From Paenibacillus lacisoli (GTDB lineage Bacteria > Bacillota > Bacilli > Paenibacillales > Paenibacillaceae): 64,000 nucleotides of DNA. The notes below the pieces were generated by a model, which was not told the origin of the DNA, ran no database searches, and saw only the letters and a program-made list of their open reading frames with translations. Shown piece after piece: positions 44,079 to 53,406 of the stretch (positions within the stretch are counted from its first letter, which is position 1; each line of letters opens with the position of its first letter). The stretch is from assembly GCF_030580655.1 (NCBI RefSeq), contig NZ_JAUQTB010000001.1, positions 434,001-498,000 on the forward strand, in the 5' to 3' direction. The position numbers and the translations under genes were made by a program.

Positions 44079-45833
44079 ATGGCACTGGATGGCATCGTTA
44101 CGCGCGCCATAGCGGAAGAGCTTCAGGGCTGCCGCGGTGGACGCATTAATAAAATACATCAACCCAACAATCACGATATTGTACTGAACCTGCGCGCCCA
44201 GCGGGGCAATGCCAAGCTGCTGCTGTCGGCCAACCCGACGTATCCGCGGCTGCATTTTACGAATCACAGTTTCCTGAATCCGCCGGAGGCCCCCATGTTC
44301 TGTATGCTGCTGCGAAAGCACTGTGAAGGCGGCATTATCGAAGACATCAAGCAGGTTGGCATGGAGCGGATTATTCATATTGACGTGCGCCAGCGCGATG
44401 AGCTCGGCGATGTGTCTTCTAAGAGGATCATTATCGAATTGATGGGACGGCACAGCAACATTATTCTGCAGGACCCGGCGACCGGTGTCATTCTGGACGG
44501 GATTCACCATGTCACTCCATCCATCAGCAGCTACCGGGTAATTATGCCCGGCTTTCAGTATACGGCTCCGCCGCAGCAGAACAAACACAATCCGCTCTCC
44601 GAGGACCGGAATGCATTTCTCTCGTCGTATGCCGAGAGCGCAGCGAATAACGAATCGCCTGCCCGCTGGATCGTCAATACATACGACGGTCTCAGCCCGC
44701 TGGTAGCTGAAGACATCGTGGTACGTGCACAGCTGCAGGACCCTGCGGCAGAAGCCCCGGACAGCGAGGCCCTGTGGAACGCGTTTGACCAGCTGATGGA
44801 GCAAATCCGGGCAAATGATTTTCACCCTGTATCCGGCCTGAACGCCAAGGGTAAAAGTATTTTCTCCGCAGTTCCGCTGACATTGATCGAAGGTGAAGTC
44901 AAGACATATGGCACGATCAGTGAATGCATGGAGGATTATTACGGGGATAAAGCGGAACGGGATACGGTTAAGCAGAAAGTAAGCGACCTGCTGCGCTTCC
45001 TGCAGAATGAACGAAGCAAAAATATCAAAAAGCTGAACAACCTGCAAAAGGATTTGACTGAAGCTGAGGACGCCGATCAGTACCGCATCAGCGGCGAACT
45101 GCTGTTCGCCTCGCTCCACGAACTGCAGAAGGGGGATAAGGAGGCCAACCTGGTCAACTTCTACGACGAAGAGCAGAAGATGATTACCATTCCGCTTGAC
45201 CCGCTGCTCAGCCCGTCTGATAATGCCCAGCGTTATTTCAAAAAGTATAACAAATACAAGAACAGCCTTGTCGTCATTGAGGAACAGCTGGTGAAGACCC
45301 ATGAGGAAATCCGCTATCTCGACAATCTGCTCCAGCAGCTTGCCCATGCCTCCATGAATGATATCGAGGAAATCCGGGAGGAGCTGATCCAGCAGGGATA
45401 TCTGCGCGACCGCAATAAGAAGGCTAAGAAGAAAAAGAAAAACGACAAGCCCACCTTGCATATCTACACTTCTTCAGAAGGGATAGAAATTTATGTGGGT
45501 AAAAATAATCTGCAGAACGAGTATGTTACCAACCGGCTGGCAGGTCCTAACGATACATGGCTGCATACCAAGGACATTCCAGGCTCCCACGTTGTGATCC
45601 GTGCTGCTGAATTCGGCGACGCCACCCTGGACGAAGCTTCACAGCTGGCGGTCTACTTCAGCCAGGCCAAGGAATCCAGCATGGTGCCTGTGGACTGTAC
45701 GCTGATCCGTCACGTCCGGAAGCCAAGCGGCGCCAAACCTGGCTTCGTCATCTACGATCACCAGCGGACCCTGTATGTTACTCCGGATGAAGCACGGATT
45801 AAGGCACTGCCTAACCTAATCAAGAACAACTAA
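44079..45833 (+). CDS. rqcH: Ribosome quality control protein RqcH (NFACT family, FbpA)
   Basis: A 584-residue NFACT protein. The N-terminal NFACT-N domain (about 1-200) begins ALDGIVTRAIAEEL, a coiled-coil region covers about 280-440, a Lys-rich linker (KKAKKKKKN) follows, and the NFACT-R domain has GPNDTWLHTKDIPGSHVVIR (about 486-505). RqcH adds Ala tails to nascent chains on stalled 50S subunits; earlier work called it a fibronectin-binding protein. AGGAGA stands before ATG 44079; the frame is open upstream to 43647 but only over the divergent ATPase gene. Confidence 0.94.
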   Translation: MALDGIVTRAIAEELQGCRGGRINKIHQPNNHDIVLNLRAQRGNAKLLLSANPTYPRLHFTNHSFLNPPEAPMFCMLLRKHCEGGIIEDIKQVGMERIIHIDVRQRDELGDVSSKRIIIELMGRHSNIILQDPATGVILDGIHHVTPSISSYRVIMPGFQYTAPPQQNKHNPLSEDRNAFLSSYAESAANNESPARWIVNTYDGLSPLVAEDIVVRAQLQDPAAEAPDSEALWNAFDQLMEQIRANDFHPVSGLNAKGKSIFSAVPLTLIEGEVKTYGTISECMEDYYGDKAERDTVKQKVSDLLRFLQNERSKNIKKLNNLQKDLTEAEDADQYRISGELLFASLHELQKGDKEANLVNFYDEEQKMITIPLDPLLSPSDNAQRYFKKYNKYKNSLVVIEEQLVKTHEEIRYLDNLLQQLAHASMNDIEEIREELIQQGYLRDRNKKAKKKKKNDKPTLHIYTSSEGIEIYVGKNNLQNEYVTNRLAGPNDTWLHTKDIPGSHVVIRAAEFGDATLDEASQLAVYFSQAKESSMVPVDCTLIRHVRKPSGAKPGFVIYDHQRTLYVTPDEARIKALPNLIKNN

Positions 45834-45888
45834 AAGCTGCAAGCTACCATTGTGCCATATACCTTCGCTTATATAGGCGTCCCATGCC

Positions 45889-45927
45889 AAAAAAGACCGC
45901 AGCCGGTTTAAACCGGCTGCGGTCTTT
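45889..45927. terminator. Bidirectional terminator between rqcH and the PHP gene
   Basis: A perfect 18-bp inverted repeat (aaagaccgcagccggttt / aaaccggctgcggtcttt) with no spacer, A-run and T-run on its sides. Confidence 0.9.
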
Positions 45928-45947
45928 GCTGTACCTGGGATCATCTG

Positions 45948-46826
45948 CTATTTCCTGCGGGCAGCAAGAAGCCGCTCTAAGACTTCATACTCCACGGTCC
46001 GGCTGCCGAGCTCTCCGTGAAACACCACCCCGCCGCGCGCACCGTGGTAATCTGAGCCTCCAGTGACGAGAAGTCCATACTGATGGGCCATCTCCAGATA
46101 ACGCTGCTCCGCAGCCTCATCATGATCCGAGTGATAGACCTCAATACCAGCCGGACGTCCCTCCCGAAGGATAGAATGCACAAGCTCGTCATTACCGTAC
46201 AGTCCCGGATGGGCTAACACTGAAACTCCTCCGGCTTCTGTAATCCAGGCAAAAGCATCAGCAGGTCCAATCCGGGGCAAGGAGATAAACGCAGCTGCTC
46301 CTTCAGCCAGATAGCGGTTAAATGCGTCTCTCATATCTTCTGCATAACCCTTACGGACCAGTAAGTCAGCGATATGCGGACGGCCCACACTCTCATCAGG
46401 CTTCAGCGGGCGGCCCAGATTATCAATGACCTCCTGCAGTGTGACTTCCACACCCAGTTGCTGAAGCTTTGCAATGATTCTGTCATTTCGCTGTTCACGT
46501 GTCCTGCGCAGCTCCTCCAGACGGCGAAGCAATCCGGTATCCTGATGATCGATATAATAACCGAGTACATGAATGTCCTTGCCACCTGCCCGGGTACTGA
46601 TCTCGACACCGGGAACAACTGTAATTCCCTGTTCCTTCCCTGTCTGCAATGCCTCGCCGATACCCGCAACCGTATCATGATCCGTAATAGCTACCGCGGC
46701 CAGGCCGCGCTCCTTCGCAAGACGGACATTGTCCGCAGGAGGCTGCATGCCGTCTGAAGCCGTGGTATGCGTATGCAGGTCACATTTGCCCTCTGTAAGC
46801 CTTGTCGTTGTTCTCTCTGTATTCAT
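45948..46826 (-). CDS. PHP-domain phosphoesterase (YciV/TrpH-like)
   Basis: A 292-residue metal-dependent phosphatase. The PHP metal ligands are in CDLHTHTTASDG (about 16-27), AITDHDTV, GVEIST, AHPGLYG and GGSDYHG (about 257-263). Relatives hydrolyse 3',5'-nucleotide bisphosphates or act as 5'-3' exonucleases on RNA ends (RNase AM). The start overlaps the stop of the LysR gene as ATGA, so the two form an operon. Confidence 0.87.
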   Translation of the reverse strand: MNTERTTTRLTEGKCDLHTHTTASDGMQPPADNVRLAKERGLAAVAITDHDTVAGIGEALQTGKEQGITVVPGVEISTRAGGKDIHVLGYYIDHQDTGLLRRLEELRRTREQRNDRIIAKLQQLGVEVTLQEVIDNLGRPLKPDESVGRPHIADLLVRKGYAEDMRDAFNRYLAEGAAAFISLPRIGPADAFAWITEAGGVSVLAHPGLYGNDELVHSILREGRPAGIEVYHSDHDEAAEQRYLEMAHQYGLLVTGGSDYHGARGGVVFHGELGSRTVEYEVLERLLAARRK

Positions 46827-47779
46827 ATCGTTCTCTCCTCCGCTGAATGATCCCGAAATGCTGCATGGTCCGCTGCCTGCACGCCTTCCCCACCCTGCTG
46901 CCGCAGGTAGGTCAGGAAGGTGACTGCCGATATCGGCAGCAGCGATGACTTCAAGCGGATCGCATAAAATTTGCGCTTGAAGGAGGCATCCCCGATTCGT
47001 ATGATCTTGAGCAGTCCGAGCGCTACCTCATGCTTGACGGATGACGGCGATAACATTGTAATACCGAGACCGGCTTCAACCGCCGACTTTACGGCCCCCG
47101 TACTGCCCAGCTCCATGACCGTCTGTAGTTCCGGAAGCACCGCCTTCCGGCGCTGGATCTCCTCCTCCATCACCTGACGGGTACCCGAGCCCTGCTCACG
47201 CAGTATAAAAGGATATTCAAGTGCTTCCGCCAATGATACCTCATCGCGATCCGCCAGAGGATGACTGCCGGGTACAATTAATAGCAGCTCGTCCTGCATC
47301 ACGGGTTCGACAACCATATCCGGATGATGAACGGGCGCTTCTATTAATCCAAAATTCAGCTGGTGCCGCAAAATATCATCCATAATCTGTGTGGTATTCA
47401 TCACCTTCATAACAATAGAGATATGTGGATATTCTTGGCCAAACGGACCCAGCAGCCGCGGCAGTACATATTCACCAATGGTCAGACTTGCTCCAAGCAT
47501 CAGCCGGCCTTCCAGCATTTGCGTGAATGCCGACATGGCAGTATCCGTCTCTCTCACAAGCTCCATACTCTTCATGGCATAAGGCAGCAGGGTTCTGCCC
47601 GCCTCGGATAACTCCATTTTCTTGGTCGACCGGTGCAGCAGCTTTACCCCGAAATAATCCTCCAGGGCCTGAATCTGCATCGTTACCGCAGGCTGGGTCA
47701 TATGAAGCGCCTGGGCCGCTGCCGAGAAGCTGCCGCGCTCTGCGACGGTATAAAAAATGTGCAGCTGATGAAAGTTCAT
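46823..47779 (-). CDS. LysR-family transcriptional regulator
   Basis: A 318-residue LysR regulator. The winged helix-turn-helix fills residues 1-60 (QLHIFYTVAERGSFSAAAQALHMTQPAVTM pattern), and the effector domain (about 90-295) follows, with the LTIGEYVLPRLLGPF helix typical of the CysB/CbbR-like groups. The co-inducer is unknown. The operon with the PHP gene may be the autoregulated target. Confidence 0.9.
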   Translation of the reverse strand: MNFHQLHIFYTVAERGSFSAAAQALHMTQPAVTMQIQALEDYFGVKLLHRSTKKMELSEAGRTLLPYAMKSMELVRETDTAMSAFTQMLEGRLMLGASLTIGEYVLPRLLGPFGQEYPHISIVMKVMNTTQIMDDILRHQLNFGLIEAPVHHPDMVVEPVMQDELLLIVPGSHPLADRDEVSLAEALEYPFILREQGSGTRQVMEEEIQRRKAVLPELQTVMELGSTGAVKSAVEAGLGITMLSPSSVKHEVALGLLKIIRIGDASFKRKFYAIRLKSSLLPISAVTFLTYLRQQGGEGVQAADHAAFRDHSAEERTI

Positions 47780-47878
47780 AATACAGCGTTCTCCTTGTTC
47801 AGGTGAATCATCGGATTCTACCTGTGATTAGCGTACCTTCTCGTCCCTCTATTGTAACGCATTGACCGGACAGGAACA

Positions 47879-47908
47879 AAAAAGATCCGGCCGTATGGCC
47901 GGACCTTT
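47879..47908 (-). terminator. Terminator of the gene at 47960-48397
   Basis: On the minus strand GGTCCGGCC and GGCCGGATC pair around ATAC, followed by a TTTTTT run. Confidence 0.87.
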
Positions 47909-47959
47909 CGTGGCTGCTTGTGTCATGACCATTCTTGCTCTGCAATCAGGATGTTCCGG

Positions 47960-48397
47960 CTATTTTCGCTTCCGGCTGTTCTTAATTAGTGTCATGCGGC
48001 GGGAATGGCGGAGCCAGGAATAATACGATTTCAAATCCCTGAGTTCGATCGTCTCCGACATCTTTCCAAGGAAGGTTACGATAATCATTTTATGCAGACG
48101 GTTGCCTGCAATATCTGCCTCTCCTGGAAGCTCACTGAATTCAGCAACCACTACCAGATCTTCGTCAATCAGATAGACATCCTGCTCATGCTGGTAGTAC
48201 GGCTTCATTCGTTCCTGTTTAAGACATTCCCACAGCCAGGCTGCAATCTGCTCGCTTTCGGTCTGTCCGGGATGAACCCGGTCAGCATAGCGCATTTTAG
48301 CGTGGCTGGTAATGACAATGTCGGCAACTCGCTTATCGCCAAGGGTCACACTAAAGGGTTCATACGTACTCCAACGCTGCATCACCTTGTCACGCAT
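47960..48397 (-). CDS. Conserved protein of unknown function
   Basis: A 145-residue basic soluble protein. Seen features: ITSHAKMRYADRV (about 29-41), WLWECLKQERMKPYY, and a C-terminus LHKMIIVTFLGKMSETIELRD followed by a highly basic tail. The pattern 'HAKxRxxxR', then a central beta sheet, then a strand with a short 'TFLG' resembles the general layout of RelE-like or YlbE-type small nucleases, but no catalytic set can be assigned. It is a single gene with own terminator. ATG 48397 follows GGAGAG by eight bases. Not identified. Confidence 0.65.
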   Translation of the reverse strand: MRDKVMQRWSTYEPFSVTLGDKRVADIVITSHAKMRYADRVHPGQTESEQIAAWLWECLKQERMKPYYQHEQDVYLIDEDLVVVAEFSELPGEADIAGNRLHKMIIVTFLGKMSETIELRDLKSYYSWLRHSRRMTLIKNSRKRK

Positions 48398-48548
48398 GGG
48401 AATCACTCTCCAGAAAATAGGTCTTTCTATCTACACATTTACCCATAATATTACATCAATAGTACCTAGCTCACAAGCCGGATTTACATTTATACAATGT
48501 ATGCTTCTCGTATGCAGCCTAGACTATCAAAAAAACACACCTTCCATA

Positions 48549-48577
48549 CAAAAAAGACAGCCCCCTGGGCTGCCTTT
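48549..48577 (-). terminator. ylbG terminator
   Basis: On the minus strand AGGCAGCCC and GGGCTGTCT pair around a short AGG loop and are followed by TTTTTT. Confidence 0.82.
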
Positions 48578-48581
48578 CCTG

Positions 48582-48839
48582 TTAACCGTAAAAGTTCGTT
48601 TTATCCTCGGCTTTGCTGTATTCCGTCTTGATCTCATTCCGGTAGGAACGCTCAATCTTACGCACATAGGGAAGGCGACGGATATTCTTCATCGTATCCT
48701 CGGCGCGGTCTGCATTGACGTAGATGACGGCGTACTGCATCCGTTTGGAGATGTAGTGTACAGTCCCGTACTTTTCCAGATTGCGGGCAGCCTTCACATC
48801 ACTTACCCATATGATATATCCTGTCCGTTCTGCAAACAT
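48582..48839 (-). CDS. ylbG: YlbG family protein
   Basis: An 85-residue member of the YlbG (DUF2129) family with the marks RTGYIIWVSDVKAARNLEKYG and YVNADRAEDTMKNIRRLPYV. It is a small cytosolic protein of unknown function that lies next to ylbF in Bacillales too, as here (45 bp). Confidence 0.9.
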   Translation of the reverse strand: MFAERTGYIIWVSDVKAARNLEKYGTVHYISKRMQYAVIYVNADRAEDTMKNIRRLPYVRKIERSYRNEIKTEYSKAEDKTNFYG

Positions 48840-48884
48840 GCGCCTCAGCCTCTTTTCCGTCTCTAAATTTACTAAATATCCGTT

Positions 48885-49325
48885 CTATCCGCAGGAGCAC
48901 TTGCCGCCGCTGCCGCAGCCGCCGCCCTTAGGATTAGGGTCATTACTTGGGACCTTAATGCTGTCTGACACGGAATAAGCGATCGTCTCGGACATCAGAT
49001 GAAGCATATCATCCAGAGCCTTCTCCGCCTGCTTAAACATGCGCACTTCCTCAAACTGTTCCAGCTGTGTCTCCACGGCGTGAACCTCGTCCTTGGCCGA
49101 ATGATAATTCGGGTGGAAATGTCCAAAACGTTCCGTCTCGGCAAACAGCTCCTTCTTGCTCTCCAGCTTACGAACCCATTCCTGGATTTGCGGATTGGCA
49201 GCAACTCGAGTCTTCCAATATAAGTAATCCGATACTTCGGCGGATCTGTTAATCATGTCGCCCAATTCATAGGCGTATGACATCACTTCGGTTAAATCAA
49301 CCGTGCTCAGTTCGGCAACGTCCAT
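48885..49325 (-). CDS. ylbF: YlbF/YmcA-type protein with cysteine-rich tail (RicF-like)
   Basis: A 146-residue protein, mostly helical (about 1-120), of the YlbF/YmcA family, followed by a tail with CGSGGKCSCG. YlbF is a part of the Ric (YlbF-YmcA-YaaT) complex, which carries Fe-S clusters and promotes mRNA processing by RNase Y as well as competence and biofilm development. The terminal cysteines fit Fe-S binding, the rest of the complex being elsewhere. Start is at ATG 49325 or 49334; neither has a perfect site. Confidence 0.88.
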   Translation of the reverse strand: MDVAELSTVDLTEVMSYAYELGDMINRSAEVSDYLYWKTRVAANPQIQEWVRKLESKKELFAETERFGHFHPNYHSAKDEVHAVETQLEQFEEVRMFKQAEKALDDMLHLMSETIAYSVSDSIKVPSNDPNPKGGGCGSGGKCSCG

Positions 49326-49388
49326 GAAATTCATTCCTATCTATAATAAAGTTCCACGAAAATGGTTCAGCATTCGCGGCTCTTTTTA

Positions 49389-51065
49389 TCATAGCATATC
49401 CCTTCCATCAGAAGAAGAGTGAATCCAAACTTCCGGAGGCGGGACGACTATTCGCATGCCGTTCCAGTCGTCCGGTGACAGGGAACAGAGAGACGGCGGC
49501 GGCCAGCTGTCCTCTGCGGTAGGGGCTGACACGAACCAGCCTGACACTGACCACGGGGCACCATCTTCCACCTTTGCAGGGATGTAAATTCTTGATTCTC
49601 CGGCAATGGACAATGCGAGCTTCGTCTCCCATTGTACCGCTTGCTCTACCAGCTTCCGTGCTGTTGACGGGTGATAGGCCCCGTCCATCTGGGTCCAGCG
49701 CAGCGGAACCTGCTGCAATCCGGCAAACAGCATCTCTTCTGCAGGCAGAGCAGAGGGTTCCAAGCTCTTCCGGGACGGGATTTCCGGACCCAAAGGTTCC
49801 GAGACTGAAGCCAGGCTCGGGCCTCTGCCTTCCTGACCAAACGTATCGCCCGGCGAAACAGAGGACGGCCATTCACGGCACCATTGTTCTAGCAGAAGCT
49901 GAACATGCTCCGGAATCCCCGAGGCTGCCGTACGCTTCAGCATAAGAAGGAAGGACTCGGGGGAGCTGTGCGCCACTGCGGACGTAAAGCGTTGGGCCGA
50001 CAGCCGGTATACACTCATCCGGTCATGACTGACACGCTCTGTCCATATCTCCAGCAGCCAGCGAATCCGATGATCCGTGGATAGTGGCACCAGAATATCC
50101 ATATCGGGCTGTACGTAAATCTGTTTCTCTGACTGTTCTCCCGCTCTTGCCTGCTCTGCCGGAGGTAAACCGGCGACCGGAATAGACCACCGGAACAGCA
50201 GAGTACCCTCATCAGATACTGCAGCATCCCCGAGATCCAGCCGGCTCAGCTGCAGGAGCCAGTTCCAGGCCTCGTCCGGAAAAGAGTCCTCCACAGCTCC
50301 TGCGGCTCTGTGCGCCTGCAGCCAGGCCAGCATAGCACTCACATTAATCCATCGGCCTGCAGAAGAACTTTGAAGCTGCAGTAAAGACGCCAAAAGCTCT
50401 GCCGCCACCCCGTCAGGCCGATGATGAGCAGTCAACCAGTCATACAGGATTACCAGCCTCTCCTCATTACTCCGGGCCAGCCATCCGTTCAGCACAGCTT
50501 CGTCAATTGCGTACCTTCGTTCTTCCAATCGAAGCATTCCCAGATACACCAGCAGCTCAAATACCACAGAGTAGCTGTCCAGAGCTGCGGCCGATTCTGA
50601 ATGGATGGCATCCATGCCATCCACTAGGGCAAACGGGCTCCGTTCATTTAGCAGCTGCTGCGCCTTTTTGTGAAGAGCTCCTTTAAGGGTCAGCTGCAGA
50701 CCCTTCGGGTACATTCCGGCCATGAGATGCAGCAGCTGACCCGTCACCCTGCCGCTGGCCTCAGCAACCATCCGGCAGCCGGATAATTCTCCTGCAAACT
50801 CAGGAGGGTGGAGCATCCACTGCAGGAGTTGACCCATATACCGTTCCGGGACAGCATATCGAACCTCCCCCCATCCTTTGTGCATGGATTTCATCCAGCC
50901 GGTTCGGAGAAGCTCCCTGCAGGCCAGCACGACTTCAACACCGCTCAGCCTGCCCTGAAGCAGCCGGCGGGGGGCTGTTTCAGGCATCCATTGGGAACCG
51001 TACTGCAGCAGACAGCACCGCAGCACCAGCCGGGCTTCCCCCGTCAGCTGTTCCCATTGATTCAT
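49389..51065 (-). CDS. PF13625-type helicase-associated protein, XPB partner
   Basis: A 558-residue protein with no Walker motifs. The N-terminal part is a winged-helix-rich region, and the central part (about 330-420) shows the Helicase_C_3 (PF13625) pattern IYVQPDMDILVPL, YRLSAQRF, SFLLMLKR and IPEHVQLLLEQW. In eukaryotic XPB a related domain is at the N-terminus of the helicase itself; here it is a separate gene, 18 bp behind the XPB gene. Its role as a DNA- or protein-binding partner is inferred. ATG 51065 or 51080 may be the start. Confidence 0.75.
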   Translation of the reverse strand: MNQWEQLTGEARLVLRCCLLQYGSQWMPETAPRRLLQGRLSGVEVVLACRELLRTGWMKSMHKGWGEVRYAVPERYMGQLLQWMLHPPEFAGELSGCRMVAEASGRVTGQLLHLMAGMYPKGLQLTLKGALHKKAQQLLNERSPFALVDGMDAIHSESAAALDSYSVVFELLVYLGMLRLEERRYAIDEAVLNGWLARSNEERLVILYDWLTAHHRPDGVAAELLASLLQLQSSSAGRWINVSAMLAWLQAHRAAGAVEDSFPDEAWNWLLQLSRLDLGDAAVSDEGTLLFRWSIPVAGLPPAEQARAGEQSEKQIYVQPDMDILVPLSTDHRIRWLLEIWTERVSHDRMSVYRLSAQRFTSAVAHSSPESFLLMLKRTAASGIPEHVQLLLEQWCREWPSSVSPGDTFGQEGRGPSLASVSEPLGPEIPSRKSLEPSALPAEEMLFAGLQQVPLRWTQMDGAYHPSTARKLVEQAVQWETKLALSIAGESRIYIPAKVEDGAPWSVSGWFVSAPTAEDSWPPPSLCSLSPDDWNGMRIVVPPPEVWIHSSSDGRDML

Positions 51066-51082
51066 AAGCATATCCTCCATGC

Positions 51083-52798
51083 CTACTCACTCCTTCCATC
51101 CACGATCCAAGGCGGATGAGCGCCGGATGTCCCGTCTACTCTGGATATGCGGTATTCATATCCCTGCTCAACCAGAAACATCTGGCGCCGTGCAGCGAAA
51201 AGCTGCTCCTTCGTATCCGCGCTGACCAGTGTGTAAAAATAAGCCTTGTTGTCGCCGGATTTGGGTCTCAGCACCCTGCCCAGCCGCTGGGCCTCCTCCT
51301 GCCGTGAACCAAAAGTTCCTGATACTTCAATAGCTACGGCCGCGTCAGGCAGATCAATCGCAAAATTAGCTACCTTGGAGACCACGAGCACCCGGATTTC
51401 TCCGCTGCGAAACGCATCATAGCAGTTCTGCCGCTCCTGCTGCCCCATAGAACCGGTTATGAGCGGCACTTCCAGCTCATCGGCAATCCGGCGCAGCTGG
51501 TCCAGATAATGGCCGATCACCAGTGTCTGGTGCCCCTGATGGGCGGACAGCAGCTGCCTGATCACCGGCAGCTTGTCCGGATTCTCCGAAGCGAGGCGGA
51601 AGCGCTGGCGCTCGGCGGATTGCTGGTAGGCCTCCTTCAGTTCCAGCGGAAGCGGCACATGAACCTCGCGGCATTCCACGCCTGCAAGCCATCCCTGCTG
51701 CTCAAGCATCTTCCACGGCATATCGTAACGCTTCGGACCAATCAAAGAAAACACATCCTGTTCTCTTCCGTCCTCGCGTATGAGTGTCGCTGTCAGGCCA
51801 AGCCGGCGTGTTGCCTGGATTTCCGCCGTCGCGCGGAAAACGGGGGCAGGCAGCAGATGAACTTCGTCGTAAATGATAAGCCCCCAGGAACGTTCGCTCA
51901 GCAGTTTCATGTGGGGAAACTGATGGTCCTTAGCATTGCGGCGTGACAGCATCTGATAGGTTGCCACAGTAATCGGGCGAATCTGTTTGCGTTCACCGGA
52001 ATATTCACCGATCTCTGCTGCTGCCAGGCTGGTTTTCCCGGTCAGTTCAGCGATCCACTGCCTAATCGAGGTCGTATTTGATGTCAGGATCAAGGTCTCG
52101 CATTGCAGCTGGTTTATGACCCCGATACCGATGACCGTTTTGCCGGCCCCGCAAGGCAGAACGAGAACGCCGCTGCCTCCTCGGCCGCCGCTGTCACGGA
52201 ATGCCTCCACGGCTTCCTGCTGATAGGAGCGCAGCCTGCACTCCGTTCCCTCTGAATTCGTCAGACTTAACTTCAGCCTGCTTCCTGAGTGGTAGCCCAC
52301 CAGGTCCACAACAGGGTATCCAAGACGTGTGAGTTCCTGTTTAACCCGCCCTCTAAAATGGGAGGGGATGTCCACGCTGCCTTCCTTCCAGCGTCCCAGC
52401 CCCAGGGTTGTCCAGTCCGCAAGGGTCTCCAGCTGGCGCATCATAACTTCATCCTCACACACCAGATTCAATACAGGCTGTTCCCAGCTGCCGATGAGTC
52501 TAAGTGAGCCGTAGCGGTTCATCAGTGTGCGGATATCCTCCACCAGCCCGGCAGGCAGCTGCCATCTGGAGATCGACGCCAGACTGTTCAGCACCTGCTC
52601 CGCACCCCATCCGGTTTCAGCAGCATTCCATAAAGAAAGAGGGGTCAAACGATATGTATGAAAACCTGAAGGGCTTTTTAACAACTCCGCATAATACTGC
52701 AGCTGTTCACGTGCAGGCCCTGCCCCCGCATGCCCCGTCTCAAGCAGAACGGTACGGTCGCGCTGCACGATACAAGGTTTGGCTTGATCCGGATTCAT
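51083..52798 (-). CDS. XPB-type DNA repair helicase
   Basis: A 571-residue SF2 helicase of bacterial XPB type. The DNA damage-recognition-like domain precedes the core; Walker A is LPCGAGKTVIG (about 212-222), the DEVH box is YDEVHLLP, the RED motif is LIREDGRE, and motif VI is QRLGRVLRPK. XPB-like helicases melt or remodel damaged DNA and, in archaea, work with the nuclease Bax1. Here no nuclease gene is adjacent; the partner is the PF13625 protein. ATG 52798 follows GGAGG by ten bases; a TTG directly before it is an alternative. Confidence 0.88.
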   Translation of the reverse strand: MNPDQAKPCIVQRDRTVLLETGHAGAGPAREQLQYYAELLKSPSGFHTYRLTPLSLWNAAETGWGAEQVLNSLASISRWQLPAGLVEDIRTLMNRYGSLRLIGSWEQPVLNLVCEDEVMMRQLETLADWTTLGLGRWKEGSVDIPSHFRGRVKQELTRLGYPVVDLVGYHSGSRLKLSLTNSEGTECRLRSYQQEAVEAFRDSGGRGGSGVLVLPCGAGKTVIGIGVINQLQCETLILTSNTTSIRQWIAELTGKTSLAAAEIGEYSGERKQIRPITVATYQMLSRRNAKDHQFPHMKLLSERSWGLIIYDEVHLLPAPVFRATAEIQATRRLGLTATLIREDGREQDVFSLIGPKRYDMPWKMLEQQGWLAGVECREVHVPLPLELKEAYQQSAERQRFRLASENPDKLPVIRQLLSAHQGHQTLVIGHYLDQLRRIADELEVPLITGSMGQQERQNCYDAFRSGEIRVLVVSKVANFAIDLPDAAVAIEVSGTFGSRQEEAQRLGRVLRPKSGDNKAYFYTLVSADTKEQLFAARRQMFLVEQGYEYRISRVDGTSGAHPPWIVDGRSE

Positions 52799-52906
52799 CA
52801 AAGGCCGTCCTCCTCATCCACAATAATTTAACCTGATGAATTTAAACATGCGGAAAAAGTCCAATTCCGGCACTGCCGGAAATGAACTCTCTCCCTAAGC
52901 TGTCTA

Positions 52907-53335
52907 TTAATGGAGGTGCTCCGAAATTTGACTAAGGGCTTGGCCTGCATTATCCGCAAAAATGTTACGGACCGCCAGGTCACCGATGGAAATAACGCCG
53001 ATCAGGCGCTCCCCTTCCGTAACCGGCAGACGGCGGATCTGCTGCTCTGCCATCAATTCAGCCGCCTCGTCCACAGACATCTCTGCTGTCGCAGTACGAA
53101 TCCCTGTCGTCATGATCTCCTGGACGAGACAGTCCGCATTATGCTTCTGCGCAATGCCGCGGATAACGATATCCCGGTCTGTGATACACCCTACCAGCTT
53201 GTCACTGCCCACTCCATCCACTACCGGGATAAAGCCGGTATCATGATTTTTCATTTTGAGCGCCGTCTCCTGGATGGTATCCTGCGGGGTTACGGTCACA
53301 CTATTTTTGGACATAAATTCCTGAACTTTTTTCAT
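52907..53335 (-). CDS. CBS-domain protein
   Basis: A 142-residue protein made of two CBS motifs (about 5-60 and 70-125), each with the DxD/R loop (CITDRDIVIRG and GVISIGDLAV). Stand-alone CBS pairs bind adenine nucleotides or sense ionic conditions. No partner domain. The gene is alone between the XPB and M20 genes; AAGGAGTGGATATGA stands before ATG 53335. Confidence 0.88.
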   Translation of the reverse strand: MKKVQEFMSKNSVTVTPQDTIQETALKMKNHDTGFIPVVDGVGSDKLVGCITDRDIVIRGIAQKHNADCLVQEIMTTGIRTATAEMSVDEAAELMAEQQIRRLPVTEGERLIGVISIGDLAVRNIFADNAGQALSQISEHLH

Positions 53336-53406
53336 TCATATCCACTCCTTTCGGAGATAGGATACCCACTCTGGGCCAAGACATGCATCTTCTGTTATGC
53401 AATTAT

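Noticed and set aside
44007-45461. A 484-codon minus-strand frame across rqcH
   Set aside because: It lies wholly opposite a clear NFACT gene, with no motif and no start signal.
52871-52887. TTCCGGCACTGCCGGAA palindrome after the CBS gene as a terminator
   Set aside because: The stem is fine but the T-run is six bases farther on and broken, so termination is doubtful.
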